A stretch of 64,000 nt of DNA. It comes from CATOSD01 sp965226695 (GTDB lineage: Bacteria > Chloroflexota > Dehalococcoidia > Lucifugimonadales > CATOSD01). This document shows positions 1-7,899 of this stretch, in pieces; the stretch's first letter is position 1; every line of letters begins with the position of its first letter. The position numbers and the translations under genes are program-made. Location of the stretch: NCBI GenBank assembly GCA_965226695.1, contig OZ245405.1, positions 930,001 to 994,000 on the forward strand, in the 5' to 3' direction. The notes under the pieces are model-generated. The model ran no database searches and was not told where the DNA came from. It was given only the letters and a program-made list of their open reading frames with translations.

Positions 1-221
1 GCCGAGGCTAGGTAGCTCATAGCCTAGCACCGCAAGCCGCCCCTTGGCGCGCACGCCAGCCACGCCTATAGTCCATTCCCCCTCGACGGGGGCAGGTCAG
101 AGCCTGCCCCGTACTCGATACGGGGATGGGGGTGACAGATGGTGGTGACACCCCCGCGCACACCTGTTCCACGTGTTAAACTGTGCTTCAACCCGCCCGC
201 GCGCACCAGGTCGCGCGCCGT
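1..221. other. left-edge intergenic region with one dispersed repeat
   Basis: No convincing gene is seen here. A small hairpin (AGGCTA at 5-10, TAGCCT at 20-25) has no T-tract and may be the weak end of a transcript from outside the window. Positions 71-135 hold a copy of the dispersed repeat described separately. No strong ribosome binding site precedes the gene that follows. Confidence 0.5.
71..135 (+). repeat. dispersed intergenic repeat, copy 1
   Basis: The repeat has two palindromic parts: a CCCCTcgaCGGGGG-type arm, then GCCTGCCCCGTACTCGATAC and GGGGATGGGGGTG. Related copies lie at 5822-5886, 45391-45456, 53390-53469, 62728-62767 and 63824-63889, with a looser relative at 42360-42480. 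Most sit immediately next to gene ends. No coding capacity is visible. Confidence 0.8.
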
Positions 222-3146
222 ATGCCGCCAGGGAGCCAAGACGTGCCGCACCAGACCGAGCCCAACGCCAACAACGCCATGGGCGGCCTGCTACAGGCCA
301 TGCTGCCGCGCAGCCACGTGATCTCCGAAAACACGCAAGCCATCGCCGGAAGGCCGGGGTTGCGTCCCGACATCCTCATCACTGCGCCCGGGCGCGCGCC
401 CGTCGTCGTGGAGGCGGAATACCTGCCCGCCGCCACCGTCGAGCCGGAGGCCAAAGATCGGCTCGGCCTCGAGGTGGCCGTCACACGCCGCCCCATCGAG
501 GCCGCCATCGCGCTCCGCTACCCCGAAGACGTCGCCGAGGCCCACGACCTCCACGCCGCGCTGCAGTCCGCCCGCCTGTCGTACTGCGTCTTCACCGAGG
601 GCGACGATGAGCCGGTCCGCTTCCCCGAATCGGGCTGGCTGGAAGGCTGGGTGGATGACGTCGCCGACATGGTGCGGCTCGTGTCGGTGCCGCAACGCGC
701 CGTGGACAGGGCGACAGACACGCTGGAAGCGGGCATTGAGAAGGCGGCCAACGTCCTGGACGAACTCGACGCCGAACGCTCCGGCATCAACGTTGCCATC
801 GCCCGCCTGCTCGGCATGGCCAATGTGCCCCAGACCCGCCGCATGGCGAGCGCCATCGTCGCCAACGCCCTCGTGTTCCACGAGCGCATCGCCGGAATGC
901 ACGACGGCATAGAGTCGCTGGCCCAGGTATGCGGCCTCAGCGTGCCCAACCCCCAGGAGCGCGTGCTTGCGGCCTGGAGCCGGATTCTGGTCATCAACTA
1001 CTGGCCCATCTTCGCCATCGCCAGGGACATCCTCGGCAGACTGGACGCCAACAGCGCGGCCCGGACGCTCACGGAGCTGCGTGAGACGGCCCAATCGGTG
1101 AACGCCACCGGCGTGGACAACGCCCACGACCTTACGGGCCGCGTCTTTCAGCGGCTGATAGCCGACCGCAAGTACCTCGCCACCTTCTACACCCTGCCCG
1201 CCTCCGCCGCGCTGCTGGCTCGCCTCGCCGTCGCCAAGCTGCGCGACATGGACTGGTCCAGCGCGGAAGCCATCGGCAGCCTGCGCGTGGCCGACTTCGC
1301 CTGCGGCACCGGCGCGCTGCTGTCCGCGGTGTACGAGCAGTTGGCCGCGCGCCACGAGCGGGCCGGAGGCGACGGGGCCGCGCTGCACAAGCCGATGTTG
1401 GAAGAGGTCCTGTACGGCTGCGACGTCATGCCGTCCGCCGTCCACATCACCGGCTCCACCCTGTCGGGCGTCGAGCCGTCCGCCGTCTTCGAGAATTCCC
1501 GCCTATACACCATGCCCTACGGACGCATGACCGACGGGAGCGTGGCCATAGGCTCGCTGGAGCTGCTCCAGTCGTCCAGCGTGCTGACGCTGTTCAACAC
1601 CAGCGACCCCGCCAGCCGCACCGGCAGCACCGGCGAGGAGACCGCCGCCCAGGTGTCCGCCGACATGCCGGACGAGGGATTCGACCTCGTGATAATGAAC
1701 CCGCCGTTTACTCGTAACGTCACTCGCGAGGGTGCTTATGCCGACACGATAGCCGCTGCCTTTGCGGCTTTCGGCGCCAGCGACGCAACCCAGCGGCAGA
1801 TGACGAAGCGTATGCAGACCCTGAAGAAGGGAACTTGTTACCACGGCAACGCCGGCATAGCTTCCGCGTTTGCGGCTTTGGCCGACAAGAAGCTCAAGCC
1901 CGGTGGAGTCCTGGCGCTTGTGCTGCCGCTTTCGGTCGCAAGCGGACTGGCTTGGAGTGGCTTCCGTGAGATGCTTCAAGAAGGGTACACCGACCTTGAC
2001 GTTCTGAGCATTGCCGCAAACGGGCAGGACATGTCCTTCTCATCAGATACGGGAATGGCTGAATGTCTGGTGATTGCCGGCAAAATTATGGACAAGGAAG
2101 CCGCAGGGAGGCAATCCCAATTCACATCACTAGGGCGCAGGCCGCAGGGGTTCGTCCAAGCAAGCTCGTTGGCGAACGGGCTGAACCACGGCACAATTGC
2201 GAGGCAGCTTGATAGTGGGCCATATGGCGGCACTCCGTTGATGGTGGGTGAAGAGAAGGCCGGTGAGAGAATCATCGCGCCCTTCGGCAGTGGCGGCGAA
2301 AGCTGGGGTGTGGTGCGACTTGAGGATGGTGCTCTGGGCCAAGTTGCTTACGCTCTGTCCCAATCGAAACTATGGCTTCCAGGCAGAGCCGCGCCGGAAA
2401 AACTTAACGTGAGTCTTCTTGGCGAAATGGGCAAGCTGGGAGCGTACCACCTTGACATCACAGGCCCTGCCCCGCGAGGGCCATTCGACAAGGCCGCCCC
2501 AAGTGATACGGCCACCTATCCGTCACTCTGGAACCACAGCGCCAAGAACGAGACCCGGCTGGTCTGTGCGCCGGATTCGCAATTGCAAGTCAGGCAGGGA
2601 ATGGAGGACAAGGCCGCGACCATCTGGGCAACAGCCAGCCGTTGCCACCTGAACCTCGATTACACTTTTGGGTCCCAACCCTTAGCAGTTGCCTTTACAG
2701 ACGCAGCGTCCATAGGTGGTCGTGTCTGGCCGAATGTTAAGTTCATCGACAAGCGACACGATTACGCCTTCTCAGTTTGGAGCAACTCCACCCTGGGCCT
2801 GCTCGCCTACTGGTGGCACTCCAGCCGACAGCAGTCTAGCAAGGCGGGGGTCACCATCCGCTCGGCAGAATCCCTCCCCGTGCTGGACCTCCGCGCCCTC
2901 ACGGACGACCAGCTTGCCAGAGCCGAGGCGATCTTCGACGACTTCCGCGACAGGCAGCTCAAGCCGGCCTACCTCGCCGACGCCGACCCCAACCGCGCCC
3001 TCCTCGACGAGCGCGTGGTTTGCGACCTCCTCGGCTTCGACCGCGGCGTATACGAGGCGGTGCGTTGGCTGGCGGCCAAGTGGTGCGCCGAGCCGTCCGT
3101 CCACGGCGGCAAGGCCCGCCCCCGCAGCGCCCGCCTGGTGATGTGA
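222..3146 (+). CDS. N6-adenine DNA methyltransferase, type IIG restriction-modification-like
   Basis: A large protein of about 974 residues, read from ATG 222. A GTG at 183 or ATG at 279 is also possible, and none has a clear Shine-Dalgarno. The SAM-binding motif I (VADFACGTGALL) starts near residue 356 and the catalytic NPPF motif lies near 493, which identifies a gamma-class N6-adenine methyltransferase. An N-terminal segment has D50, E64 and E66 (PDILI then VVVEAEY). This resembles a PD-(D/E)xK-type nuclease core with Glu in place of Lys, as BamHI has. The C-terminal 450 residues would hold target recognition. That fold and order suggest a single-chain restriction-modification enzyme, but no separate nuclease or specificity gene is adjacent. 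Codon use is strongly GC-ending to about 1700, relaxed to about 2780, then GC-ending again, so the gene looks mosaic. A solitary modification or phage-defence methyltransferase is the alternative. Confidence 0.75.
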   Translation: MPPGSQDVPHQTEPNANNAMGGLLQAMLPRSHVISENTQAIAGRPGLRPDILITAPGRAPVVVEAEYLPAATVEPEAKDRLGLEVAVTRRPIEAAIALRYPEDVAEAHDLHAALQSARLSYCVFTEGDDEPVRFPESGWLEGWVDDVADMVRLVSVPQRAVDRATDTLEAGIEKAANVLDELDAERSGINVAIARLLGMANVPQTRRMASAIVANALVFHERIAGMHDGIESLAQVCGLSVPNPQERVLAAWSRILVINYWPIFAIARDILGRLDANSAARTLTELRETAQSVNATGVDNAHDLTGRVFQRLIADRKYLATFYTLPASAALLARLAVAKLRDMDWSSAEAIGSLRVADFACGTGALLSAVYEQLAARHERAGGDGAALHKPMLEEVLYGCDVMPSAVHITGSTLSGVEPSAVFENSRLYTMPYGRMTDGSVAIGSLELLQSSSVLTLFNTSDPASRTGSTGEETAAQVSADMPDEGFDLVIMNPPFTRNVTREGAYADTIAAAFAAFGASDATQRQMTKRMQTLKKGTCYHGNAGIASAFAALADKKLKPGGVLALVLPLSVASGLAWSGFREMLQEGYTDLDVLSIAANGQDMSFSSDTGMAECLVIAGKIMDKEAAGRQSQFTSLGRRPQGFVQASSLANGLNHGTIARQLDSGPYGGTPLMVGEEKAGERIIAPFGSGGESWGVVRLEDGALGQVAYALSQSKLWLPGRAAPEKLNVSLLGEMGKLGAYHLDITGPAPRGPFDKAAPSDTATYPSLWNHSAKNETRLVCAPDSQLQVRQGMEDKAATIWATASRCHLNLDYTFGSQPLAVAFTDAASIGGRVWPNVKFIDKRHDYAFSVWSNSTLGLLAYWWHSSRQQSSKAGVTIRSAESLPVLDLRALTDDQLARAEAIFDDFRDRQLKPAYLADADPNRALLDERVVCDLLGFDRGVYEAVRWLAAKWCAEPSVHGGKARPRSARLVM

Positions 3147-3416
3147 GGACAAGGTATTCTGACCGCAGCCTGCCCTGAGTTTGCCGAGTCCGTTTCTGCT
3201 AGAACTATAGTAGTGATTGCCAGTGCCTGGGCGGCCGCGACATCAAATCCCCAAGAGGGTTTTAATCAGCGGCACATCGGGGTCGGTCCACTCAGCGAAT
3301 AGTAGCAACGCTGTAACTAACCCCAACAAAGCCAGTATCTCTCCTGGGCCTAGACGCACATCTCTCTCGGCGATGCCCTTACTCGCTCAATTCGCCATTT
3401 ATCATACTCTCCGGCG
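3147..3416. other. intergenic region, no gene seen
   Basis: Contains a fragment of a dispersed repeat (GCCTGCCCTGAGTTTGCCGA near 3168) that resembles a piece at 42390-42410. Open frames here lack a ribosome binding site and protein-like composition. Confidence 0.4.
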
Positions 3417-3441
3417 CTGGTTCCGTTTGATTTGGGGGTAT
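3417..3441 (+). repeat. left inverted repeat of a ~1.15 kb element
   Basis: This 25-base segment, with core GGTTCCGTTTG and GGGGGTAT, matches the reverse complement of 4541-4565 at 23 of 25 positions. A third, looser relative lies at 3465-3489. The two inverted copies bracket the three-gene micro-operon and its terminator. No transposase is present, so a non-autonomous element is possible but unproven. Confidence 0.6.
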
Positions 3442-3630
3442 GCCGCATGGTAGCGTGGCAGAGGACTCCATTTGATTTCGGGGGTTAGGCCGTTGCACGA
3501 TAGATGTTGCAAAGCCCTTCATATATTGACGGTCGCAGATAGTTACTCCTGGAGTCGAACCCCGGCGGGCGCGTCGGTATCGGTCAACTTGGAGACTCTG
3601 CAGAGAGTGTAGAGGATAGACTGTAGCAAC

Positions 3631-3668
3631 AAAAATAGAGGCCCGTCGGTTCAACGGCCGCCGGGCCT
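3631..3668 (-). terminator. rho-independent terminator of the micro-operon
   Basis: On the minus strand AGGCCCG (3668-3662) pairs with CGGGCCT (3645-3639), followed by CTATTTTTG. It lies 38 bases past the stop of the last micro-gene and therefore closes that operon. Confidence 0.7.
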
Positions 3669-3705
3669 TCTTCTGGGTTTCAGGTGACTTGCTGGAAAGC
3701 CTATG

Positions 3706-3936
3706 TCATCCCGTCAGTATCCTGACTGCTATCAGAATGGCGCCTACTAGGAGCGAAACACCAACGCCCACCCATGCCATGATCAAAGTCAACTTGGCAT
3801 TTGCCACATCGTCTTTGCTCGCCATATGGGGCATTTGGCCTTCGATTCGCGCCAACCTTGTGTCTACACTGTCCAGCCCTTCAGAATGATAGCCCCCACA
3901 ACTTGGGGTTTCTCGCGCTTCGGGTTGGCCGTTCAC
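3706..3936 (-). CDS. small membrane protein with coiled-coil N-terminus
   Basis: About 76 residues if read from GTG 3936, which overlaps the upstream stop as GTGA and suggests translational coupling. The middle part (LDSVDTRLARIEGQMPHMA then SKDDVANAKL) looks like a short amphipathic helix. It is followed by one membrane segment of about 22 residues (AWVGVGVSLLVGAILIAV). Short proteins of this plan are common in phages and mobile elements, where some act as holins or membrane-anchored accessory factors. No family is firmly recognised. It is the last gene of the operon before the terminator. Confidence 0.6.
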   Translation of the reverse strand: MNGQPEARETPSCGGYHSEGLDSVDTRLARIEGQMPHMASKDDVANAKLTLIMAWVGVGVSLLVGAILIAVRILTG

Positions 3937-4226
3937 GCCACGCTGCTTTCCGACCGCTTTGCGGCAAGCCACTCCCACACATGAGGGTAGAAGTAGCCTG
4001 AATAGGACCCGCTCAGTCTGAAAACCAACCCCACTTGTGGCGAATCTGCCTTCTCGGAAATGCGGAGCATGTCACCGACCAACTGAGGGTTGCTCAGGTG
4101 GCTCTGAATCAGCAACGACCGGTCGGTAAGTAGAATCGAGTCCTGTATGAGGGGAAGTCCGTTAGCCTCCTGTACGACAGCGTTAGCCGTCGCGCTTTCA
4201 AGAATGACTAAGAACAGCTGCTGCAT
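3933..4226 (-). CDS. hypothetical protein, 97 aa, coupled to a leader ORF
   Basis: The ATG at 4226 overlaps the stop of the upstream 21-codon frame as TGATG, and its own stop overlaps the next start as GTGA. The product begins MQQLFLVILESATANAV and ends VWEWLAAKRSESSVA. No known domain is recognised. The residue mix looks globular, with a predicted beta-rich middle (DSILLTDRSLLIQSHL). The same frame stays open upstream to 4379, but the only good ribosome binding site points to the 21-codon frame instead, so this start is preferred. It could be an accessory or regulatory protein of the small element. Confidence 0.6.
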   Translation of the reverse strand: MQQLFLVILESATANAVVQEANGLPLIQDSILLTDRSLLIQSHLSNPQLVGDMLRISEKADSPQVGLVFRLSGSYSGYFYPHVWEWLAAKRSESSVA

Positions 4227-4291
4227 CAGCCACTCCCCACTATTGTCTCCATCTTGGCTTCTGTCGAAATTGTGCCGTGCCTTGTCGTCAT
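4226..4291 (-). CDS. 21-residue leader peptide / micro-protein
   Basis: ATG at 4291 is preceded by AAGGAGG at six-base spacing, the best ribosome binding site in this part of the window. The product is MTTRHGTISTEAKMETIVGS plus a final Gly. It ends in TGA, which overlaps the ATG of the 97-residue gene. A TTGACA-like box lies upstream (minus strand, 4352-4347). It may serve only to couple translation or may be a functional micro-protein. It is too short for any family assignment. Confidence 0.5.
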   Translation of the reverse strand: MTTRHGTISTEAKMETIVGSG

Positions 4292-4540
4292 GATGCACCT
4301 CCTTACCTATGTGGTAAGCGAAACTGTGCAACAAAATCTTATCTTGTGTCAAGCGCGAGCTAGGCCCGAAGTTCCGCACCGAGGTCTTCCTACACAGATA
4401 GGCACCCTTTGAAGAGTGGGGCGACGGTTATGCACCGCAACCGAACACTCCGAATAGTGTGGAATTCCCGCTGGGCGGGCATGCGTTGACGGATGTTCAG
4501 GGGTTTTGCACCTTTCTCTTACATGGCGCACCTAAGTAGA

Positions 4541-4565
4541 ATACCCCCTAAGCAAACGGAACCAG
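4541..4565 (-). repeat. right inverted repeat of the ~1.15 kb element
   Basis: Reverse-complement partner of 3417-3441 with two mismatches. Together the copies enclose 3442-4540. Nothing gene-like is seen between this repeat and the regulated promoter at 4637. Confidence 0.6.
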
Positions 4566-4636
4566 TCGCAAGCCTGCGTTGCATCAGCATCCTCTTCGTT
4601 AAGCCTCCAGCTACCCCGAACGCCCGGTCTGGGAGA

Positions 4637-4687
4637 GTTTACGCAAGTTTACGGCCATCTTGTAAACTAGGGTAAACTTGGTATAAC
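4637..4687 (+). promoter_or_regulatory. promoter with four phased GTTTAC half-sites
   Basis: GTTTAC occurs at 4637-4642 and 4647-4652, and its inverse GTAAAC at 4662-4667 and 4672-4677. Each pair is spaced exactly 10 bases, one helical turn. The right pair covers the -35 box TTGTAA (4660-4665) and the spacer; the -10 TATAAC is at 4682-4687 with a 16-base spacer. This looks like an operator for a cooperative repressor or activator of the membrane protein gene at 4733. The regulator is not encoded nearby. Confidence 0.7.
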
Positions 4688-4732
4688 TCCGATGGGAATG
4701 CGAGGTTCGCCAAATCGAGTGGATAGGCGAGG

Positions 4733-5113
4733 ATGGCAATGCCCGAAAATGCGGTGCCTGAGGCAGCGAACAGGTCCTTGAAAAGGGGCCTCCTCGTGGG
4801 CCTGGCTTCGGGTCTGGTCGCCATCACCTGCTGCGTATCGCCCGTGGTGCTGGCATTGCTGGGTGTGGCGACCGCTGCCGAAGCGGTGACGCTTGGAGAC
4901 ACTCTCTACTACACTTACGGTTGGTACTTCCGGTCAGCAGGTCTCGCCGTAGCGGCGTTGGCTGTCATCCTGTTCCTGCGCGGTCGCGGTGTCTGCAACG
5001 TGCGTGGCGCATATCAGTACCGCCGCATGCTGATCGTCCTGGTTGCGTCGGGCGCAGTCACATACGCCGCCCTATTCTGGTTCACCAAGTACCTCGGCAT
5101 CTGGTTCGCCTGA
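4733..5113 (+). CDS. MerT-like small membrane transport protein
   Basis: A 126-residue protein with three likely membrane segments (about residues 19-43, 65-85 and 98-118). The first contains a vicinal Cys pair (AITCCVSPVVLALLG), and a further Cys lies in the loop after the second (RGRGVCNV). MerT mercuric transporters share three helices and a CC pair in helix 1, so transport or sensing of a thiophilic metal is the best guess. No merA, merP or merR is present to support mercury specifically. The gene stands alone behind the GTTTAC operator, implying induced expression. A related CC-containing membrane protein of unknown substrate is the alternative. Confidence 0.55.
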   Translation: MAMPENAVPEAANRSLKRGLLVGLASGLVAITCCVSPVVLALLGVATAAEAVTLGDTLYYTYGWYFRSAGLAVAALAVILFLRGRGVCNVRGAYQYRRMLIVLVASGAVTYAALFWFTKYLGIWFA

Positions 5114-5146
5114 ACGGCGCATCGATCGAAGCGGGCGCCCCCGCCC

Positions 5147-5515
5147 CTACCCCGTCGGTATCACCGCCCGCTTGTGCGTCGCCACGCCGATCTTCTTGTC
5201 CCCCTCAAACGCCTCTATCGCGAACGTCAGCCGGTTGCGGTCCACCTCCGTCAGCTCCGACCGCACACTCACGCGGCCTCCGAGCGTCGTGGGCGCCATG
5301 TGGCGCATCCCGTCCACCGCGTAGCCGACGGTGGTGTGCCCCGCGGGCAGGTTGGGCTCCGTCACCCGGATGCTGGCCTGCTCCATCAGGCCCAGCAGCG
5401 ACGGCGTCGACAGCACGTCGGCCCCCTCTCTGCCCATGCGGTTGGTCGTCATCTCCCTGGTCACCTCGGTCTCCAGCAAAAAGCTCTGGCCGGGGCTGAA
5501 CTTGTCCATCGTCAT
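5147..5515 (-). CDS. hotdog-fold thioesterase, fluoroacetyl-CoA thioesterase-like
   Basis: 122 residues from ATG 5515, with GGAGG nine bases upstream. A longer open frame to 5635 lacks such a site. The sequence shows the hotdog pattern of FlK-type thioesterases: an N-terminal strand pair, STPSLLGLMEQASIR as the central helix, then HTTVGYAVDGMRHMAPTTLG, where the Thr/Glu/His-type active-site residues of this family fall. It ends with a beta strand carrying GVATHKRAVI. It probably hydrolyses a small acyl-CoA. It converges with the MerT-like gene and is followed upstream by repeats rather than a partner gene, so the substrate cannot be inferred from context. Confidence 0.75.
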   Translation of the reverse strand: MTMDKFSPGQSFLLETEVTREMTTNRMGREGADVLSTPSLLGLMEQASIRVTEPNLPAGHTTVGYAVDGMRHMAPTTLGGRVSVRSELTEVDRNRLTFAIEAFEGDKKIGVATHKRAVIPTG

Positions 5516-5657
5516 CTGCGGTAGCCTCCGCGTAGTCTGCAATCGCGATCCAAGCGCGTCATGGCCGCCCTGGCGGGCACGGCGCGGGCCAACTATAGCA
5601 CAGTCGTCAAATGCCCCCAATCTCCCGACCGCCATCCCCTCTACCCCTACATGTACA

Positions 5658-5740
5658 TGTCATTCCGAGCGCAGCCTCCCCTGTCGTTCCGAGTGTAGCC
5701 TCCCCTGTCATTCCGAGCGCAGCCGAGGAATCTAAAGCCG
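5658..5740 (+). repeat. tandem cluster of CATTCCGAGCGCAG repeats
   Basis: Three near-identical units (CATTCCGAGCGCAGCC, CGTTCCGAGTGTAGCC, CATTCCGAGCGCAGCC) end in GAGGAATCT, which pairs with ATTCC. A second cluster of the same unit lies at 48606-48692. These look like REP-type elements. Confidence 0.75.
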
Positions 5741-5821
5741 CTGCCGGCAAGGCCCCCTTGAAACCTACGCATATCCGTGCTACTCTCCCCCTGACGAGAG
5801 ACCGGCCCCGCGACCCAAAGG

Positions 5822-5886
5822 CCCTTCCCCTCTTGATGTGGGAAGGCTAGAGCCTGCCCCGCACTCGATACGGGGATGAGGGTGGC
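5822..5886 (+). repeat. dispersed intergenic repeat, copy 2
   Basis: Same two-part layout as 71-135 (GGAAGGCTAGAGCCTGCCCC then CTCGATACGGGGATGAGGGT). It sits between the thioesterase region and the ftsH promoter. Confidence 0.75.
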
Positions 5887-5941
5887 AGCGCCGCACCACC
5901 CCACCGCCAACCCCGAACTCTTACGAGCGCCGTGGGCTTAT

Positions 5942-5969
5942 TTGCTTTGGGGCGGGTTTGATGTAGAAT
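5942..5969 (+). promoter_or_regulatory. candidate ftsH promoter
   Basis: TTGCTT (5942-5947) and TAGAAT (5964-5969) are separated by 16 bases, with TG directly before the -10. The position 55 bases ahead of the ftsH start fits. The -35 is weak. Confidence 0.4.
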
Positions 5970-6023
5970 TAGCTTAGCACCATTGACTTGCCGCGGCCGC
6001 GGTTCGATCCTGACGGAGGCCGA

Positions 6024-7865
6024 ATGAACTCGCGCTGGATGCGTAACAGCTTCATCTACCTGCTGGTGATAGTGGCGATTATCGCTATCTTCTTCACGCT
6101 GTTCTCCGAACCCCTCGGAGGCACCAAGGAGATCCCCATAAACCAGGTTATCGCCCTGGCTGCGCACAACGACATCCAGACTATCGAGGTGCGGGGCGAA
6201 AAGCTGACCATCGCCACCACCAATGGCGAGACCTATACGTCCCGCAAAGAGGACGGCTCCAGCATCGTCGAGATCCTCGAGAAGGCGGGCGTCGACCTGC
6301 TCTCCACGAACATCCAGATAGTGGTCAAGGGCACCAGCGGGCTGGGCAACTTCATCGGCCTGTTCATCAACTTCCTGCCGCTCATCTTCTTCGGCGCGGT
6401 CCTGTTCTTCATGATGCGACAGGCCCAGGGCAACACCAACCAGACCTTCAGCTTCGGGCGCAGCCGGGCGCGTATGCTCGTGGGCAACGGCCCGCCGGTC
6501 AGCTTCGCCGACGTCGCCGGCGTCGAGGAGGCCAAGGAGGAGCTGCAGGAGGTCGTCGAGTTCCTGAAGTTCCCCGAGAAGTTCATGACCCTCGGCGCGA
6601 AGATTCCCAAGGGCGTGCTCCTCGTGGGCCCGCCCGGCACTGGCAAGACGCTCATGGCGCGCGCCGTCGCGGGTGAAGCGGGCGTGCCCTTCTTCTCCAT
6701 CAGCGGCAGCGAGTTCGTCGAGATGTTCGTCGGCGTGGGCGCGTCGCGCGTCCGCGACCTGTTCGACCAGGCCAAGCGCAACGCCCCGTGCATCGTGTTC
6801 GTGGACGAGATAGACGCCGTGGGCCGCCACAGGGGCGCCGGCCTCGGCGGCGGCCACGACGAGCGCGAGCAGACGCTCAACCAGATCCTGGTCGAGATGG
6901 ACGGCTTCGACACCACCGTCAACGTCATCGTGATTGCCGCGACGAACCGCCCCGACATCCTGGACCCCGCACTGCTGCGGCCCGGCCGCTTCGACCGCAG
7001 GGTCACCCTCGACAACCCCGACATCAAGGGCCGCGCCGCCATACTGGAAGTTCACTCCAAGGGCAAGCCCCTCGCCGAAGACGTGGACTTGGGCCGCGTG
7101 GCCCGCCAGACCGTAGGCTTCAGCGGCGCCGACCTCGCCAACCTGGTCAACGAGTCCGCCATCCTCGCCGCGCGGCGCAACAAGACCATCATCGGGCCCG
7201 ACGAGTTCGCCGAGTCGATCGACCGCGTTATCGCCGGGCCGGAACGCAAGAGCCGCGTGATCAACCCGAAGGAGAAGGAGATGACCGCCTACCACGAGGC
7301 GGGCCACGCCCTGGTGGGCCATCTGCTGCCTCACGCCGACCCCGTGTCCAAGATCTCCATCGTGGCCCGCGGGCAGATGGGCGGCTACACCCGGTTCGTC
7401 CCCAAAGAGGACCGCTCCCTGATAACCAAGCGCCAGCTTGAAGCGCGCCTTGCGTACGCGCTGGGCGGCAGGGCCGCCGAAGAGATCATATTCGACGAGA
7501 CGACCACCGGCGCCAGCGACGACCTCGAGCAGGCCACCAACATCGCCCGCACCATGGTCACGCGGTTCGGCATGAGCGAAAAGCTCGGCCCGCGCACCTT
7601 CGGCAAGCGCGAGGAGCTGGTGTTCCTGGGGCGCGAGATTTCGGAGCAACGCAACTACAGCGACCAGGTTGCCGAGACGATCGACAGCGAGGTGTTCGAC
7701 CTCATCGACGCGGCCAACCACAACGCGCGGGAAATCATCGTCAAGCACCGGGCCAAGCTGACGAAGCTTGCCAAGTACCTCATAGCCCACGAAACCGTGG
7801 AAGAGGACACCCTCATCGAGCTCCTGGACGTCAAGCCCCCCCTGCCCGACGCCGCCCTGGCCTAG
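6024..7865 (+). CDS. ftsH: ATP-dependent zinc metalloprotease FtsH
   Basis: Membrane-anchored AAA+ protease that degrades damaged membrane proteins and short-lived regulators. The start at ATG 6024 has GGAGG six bases upstream and gives 613 residues, normal for the family. There are two membrane segments, near residues 9-27 and 111-129. Walker A is GPPGTGKT (202-209), Walker B is CIVFVDEID, and the second region of homology is ATNRPDILDPALLRPGRFDR. The zinc site HEAGH is at 424-428, with the conserved TTGASDDLEQAT region after it. It appears monocistronic; a decayed mrr follows after 34 bases. All catalytic features are intact and GC-rich codon use matches the core genome. Confidence 0.97.
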   Translation: MNSRWMRNSFIYLLVIVAIIAIFFTLFSEPLGGTKEIPINQVIALAAHNDIQTIEVRGEKLTIATTNGETYTSRKEDGSSIVEILEKAGVDLLSTNIQIVVKGTSGLGNFIGLFINFLPLIFFGAVLFFMMRQAQGNTNQTFSFGRSRARMLVGNGPPVSFADVAGVEEAKEELQEVVEFLKFPEKFMTLGAKIPKGVLLVGPPGTGKTLMARAVAGEAGVPFFSISGSEFVEMFVGVGASRVRDLFDQAKRNAPCIVFVDEIDAVGRHRGAGLGGGHDEREQTLNQILVEMDGFDTTVNVIVIAATNRPDILDPALLRPGRFDRRVTLDNPDIKGRAAILEVHSKGKPLAEDVDLGRVARQTVGFSGADLANLVNESAILAARRNKTIIGPDEFAESIDRVIAGPERKSRVINPKEKEMTAYHEAGHALVGHLLPHADPVSKISIVARGQMGGYTRFVPKEDRSLITKRQLEARLAYALGGRAAEEIIFDETTTGASDDLEQATNIARTMVTRFGMSEKLGPRTFGKREELVFLGREISEQRNYSDQVAETIDSEVFDLIDAANHNAREIIVKHRAKLTKLAKYLIAHETVEEDTLIELLDVKPPLPDAALA

Positions 7866-7899
7866 CCGCCCCCAATCTCAGGATTCAGGATTCAGAAAC

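Noticed and set aside
3540..3630. tRNA or tmRNA 3' end (GGGGTTCGACTCC on the minus strand)
   Set aside because: The T-arm does not pair properly and no acceptor stem or CCA is found.
5847..7790. Long antisense open frame opposite ftsH (and similar ones opposite the transporter and fn genes, e.g. 39577-41220)
   Set aside because: They mirror high-GC coding genes, have His/Ala/Val-rich unnatural composition and lack ribosome binding sites.
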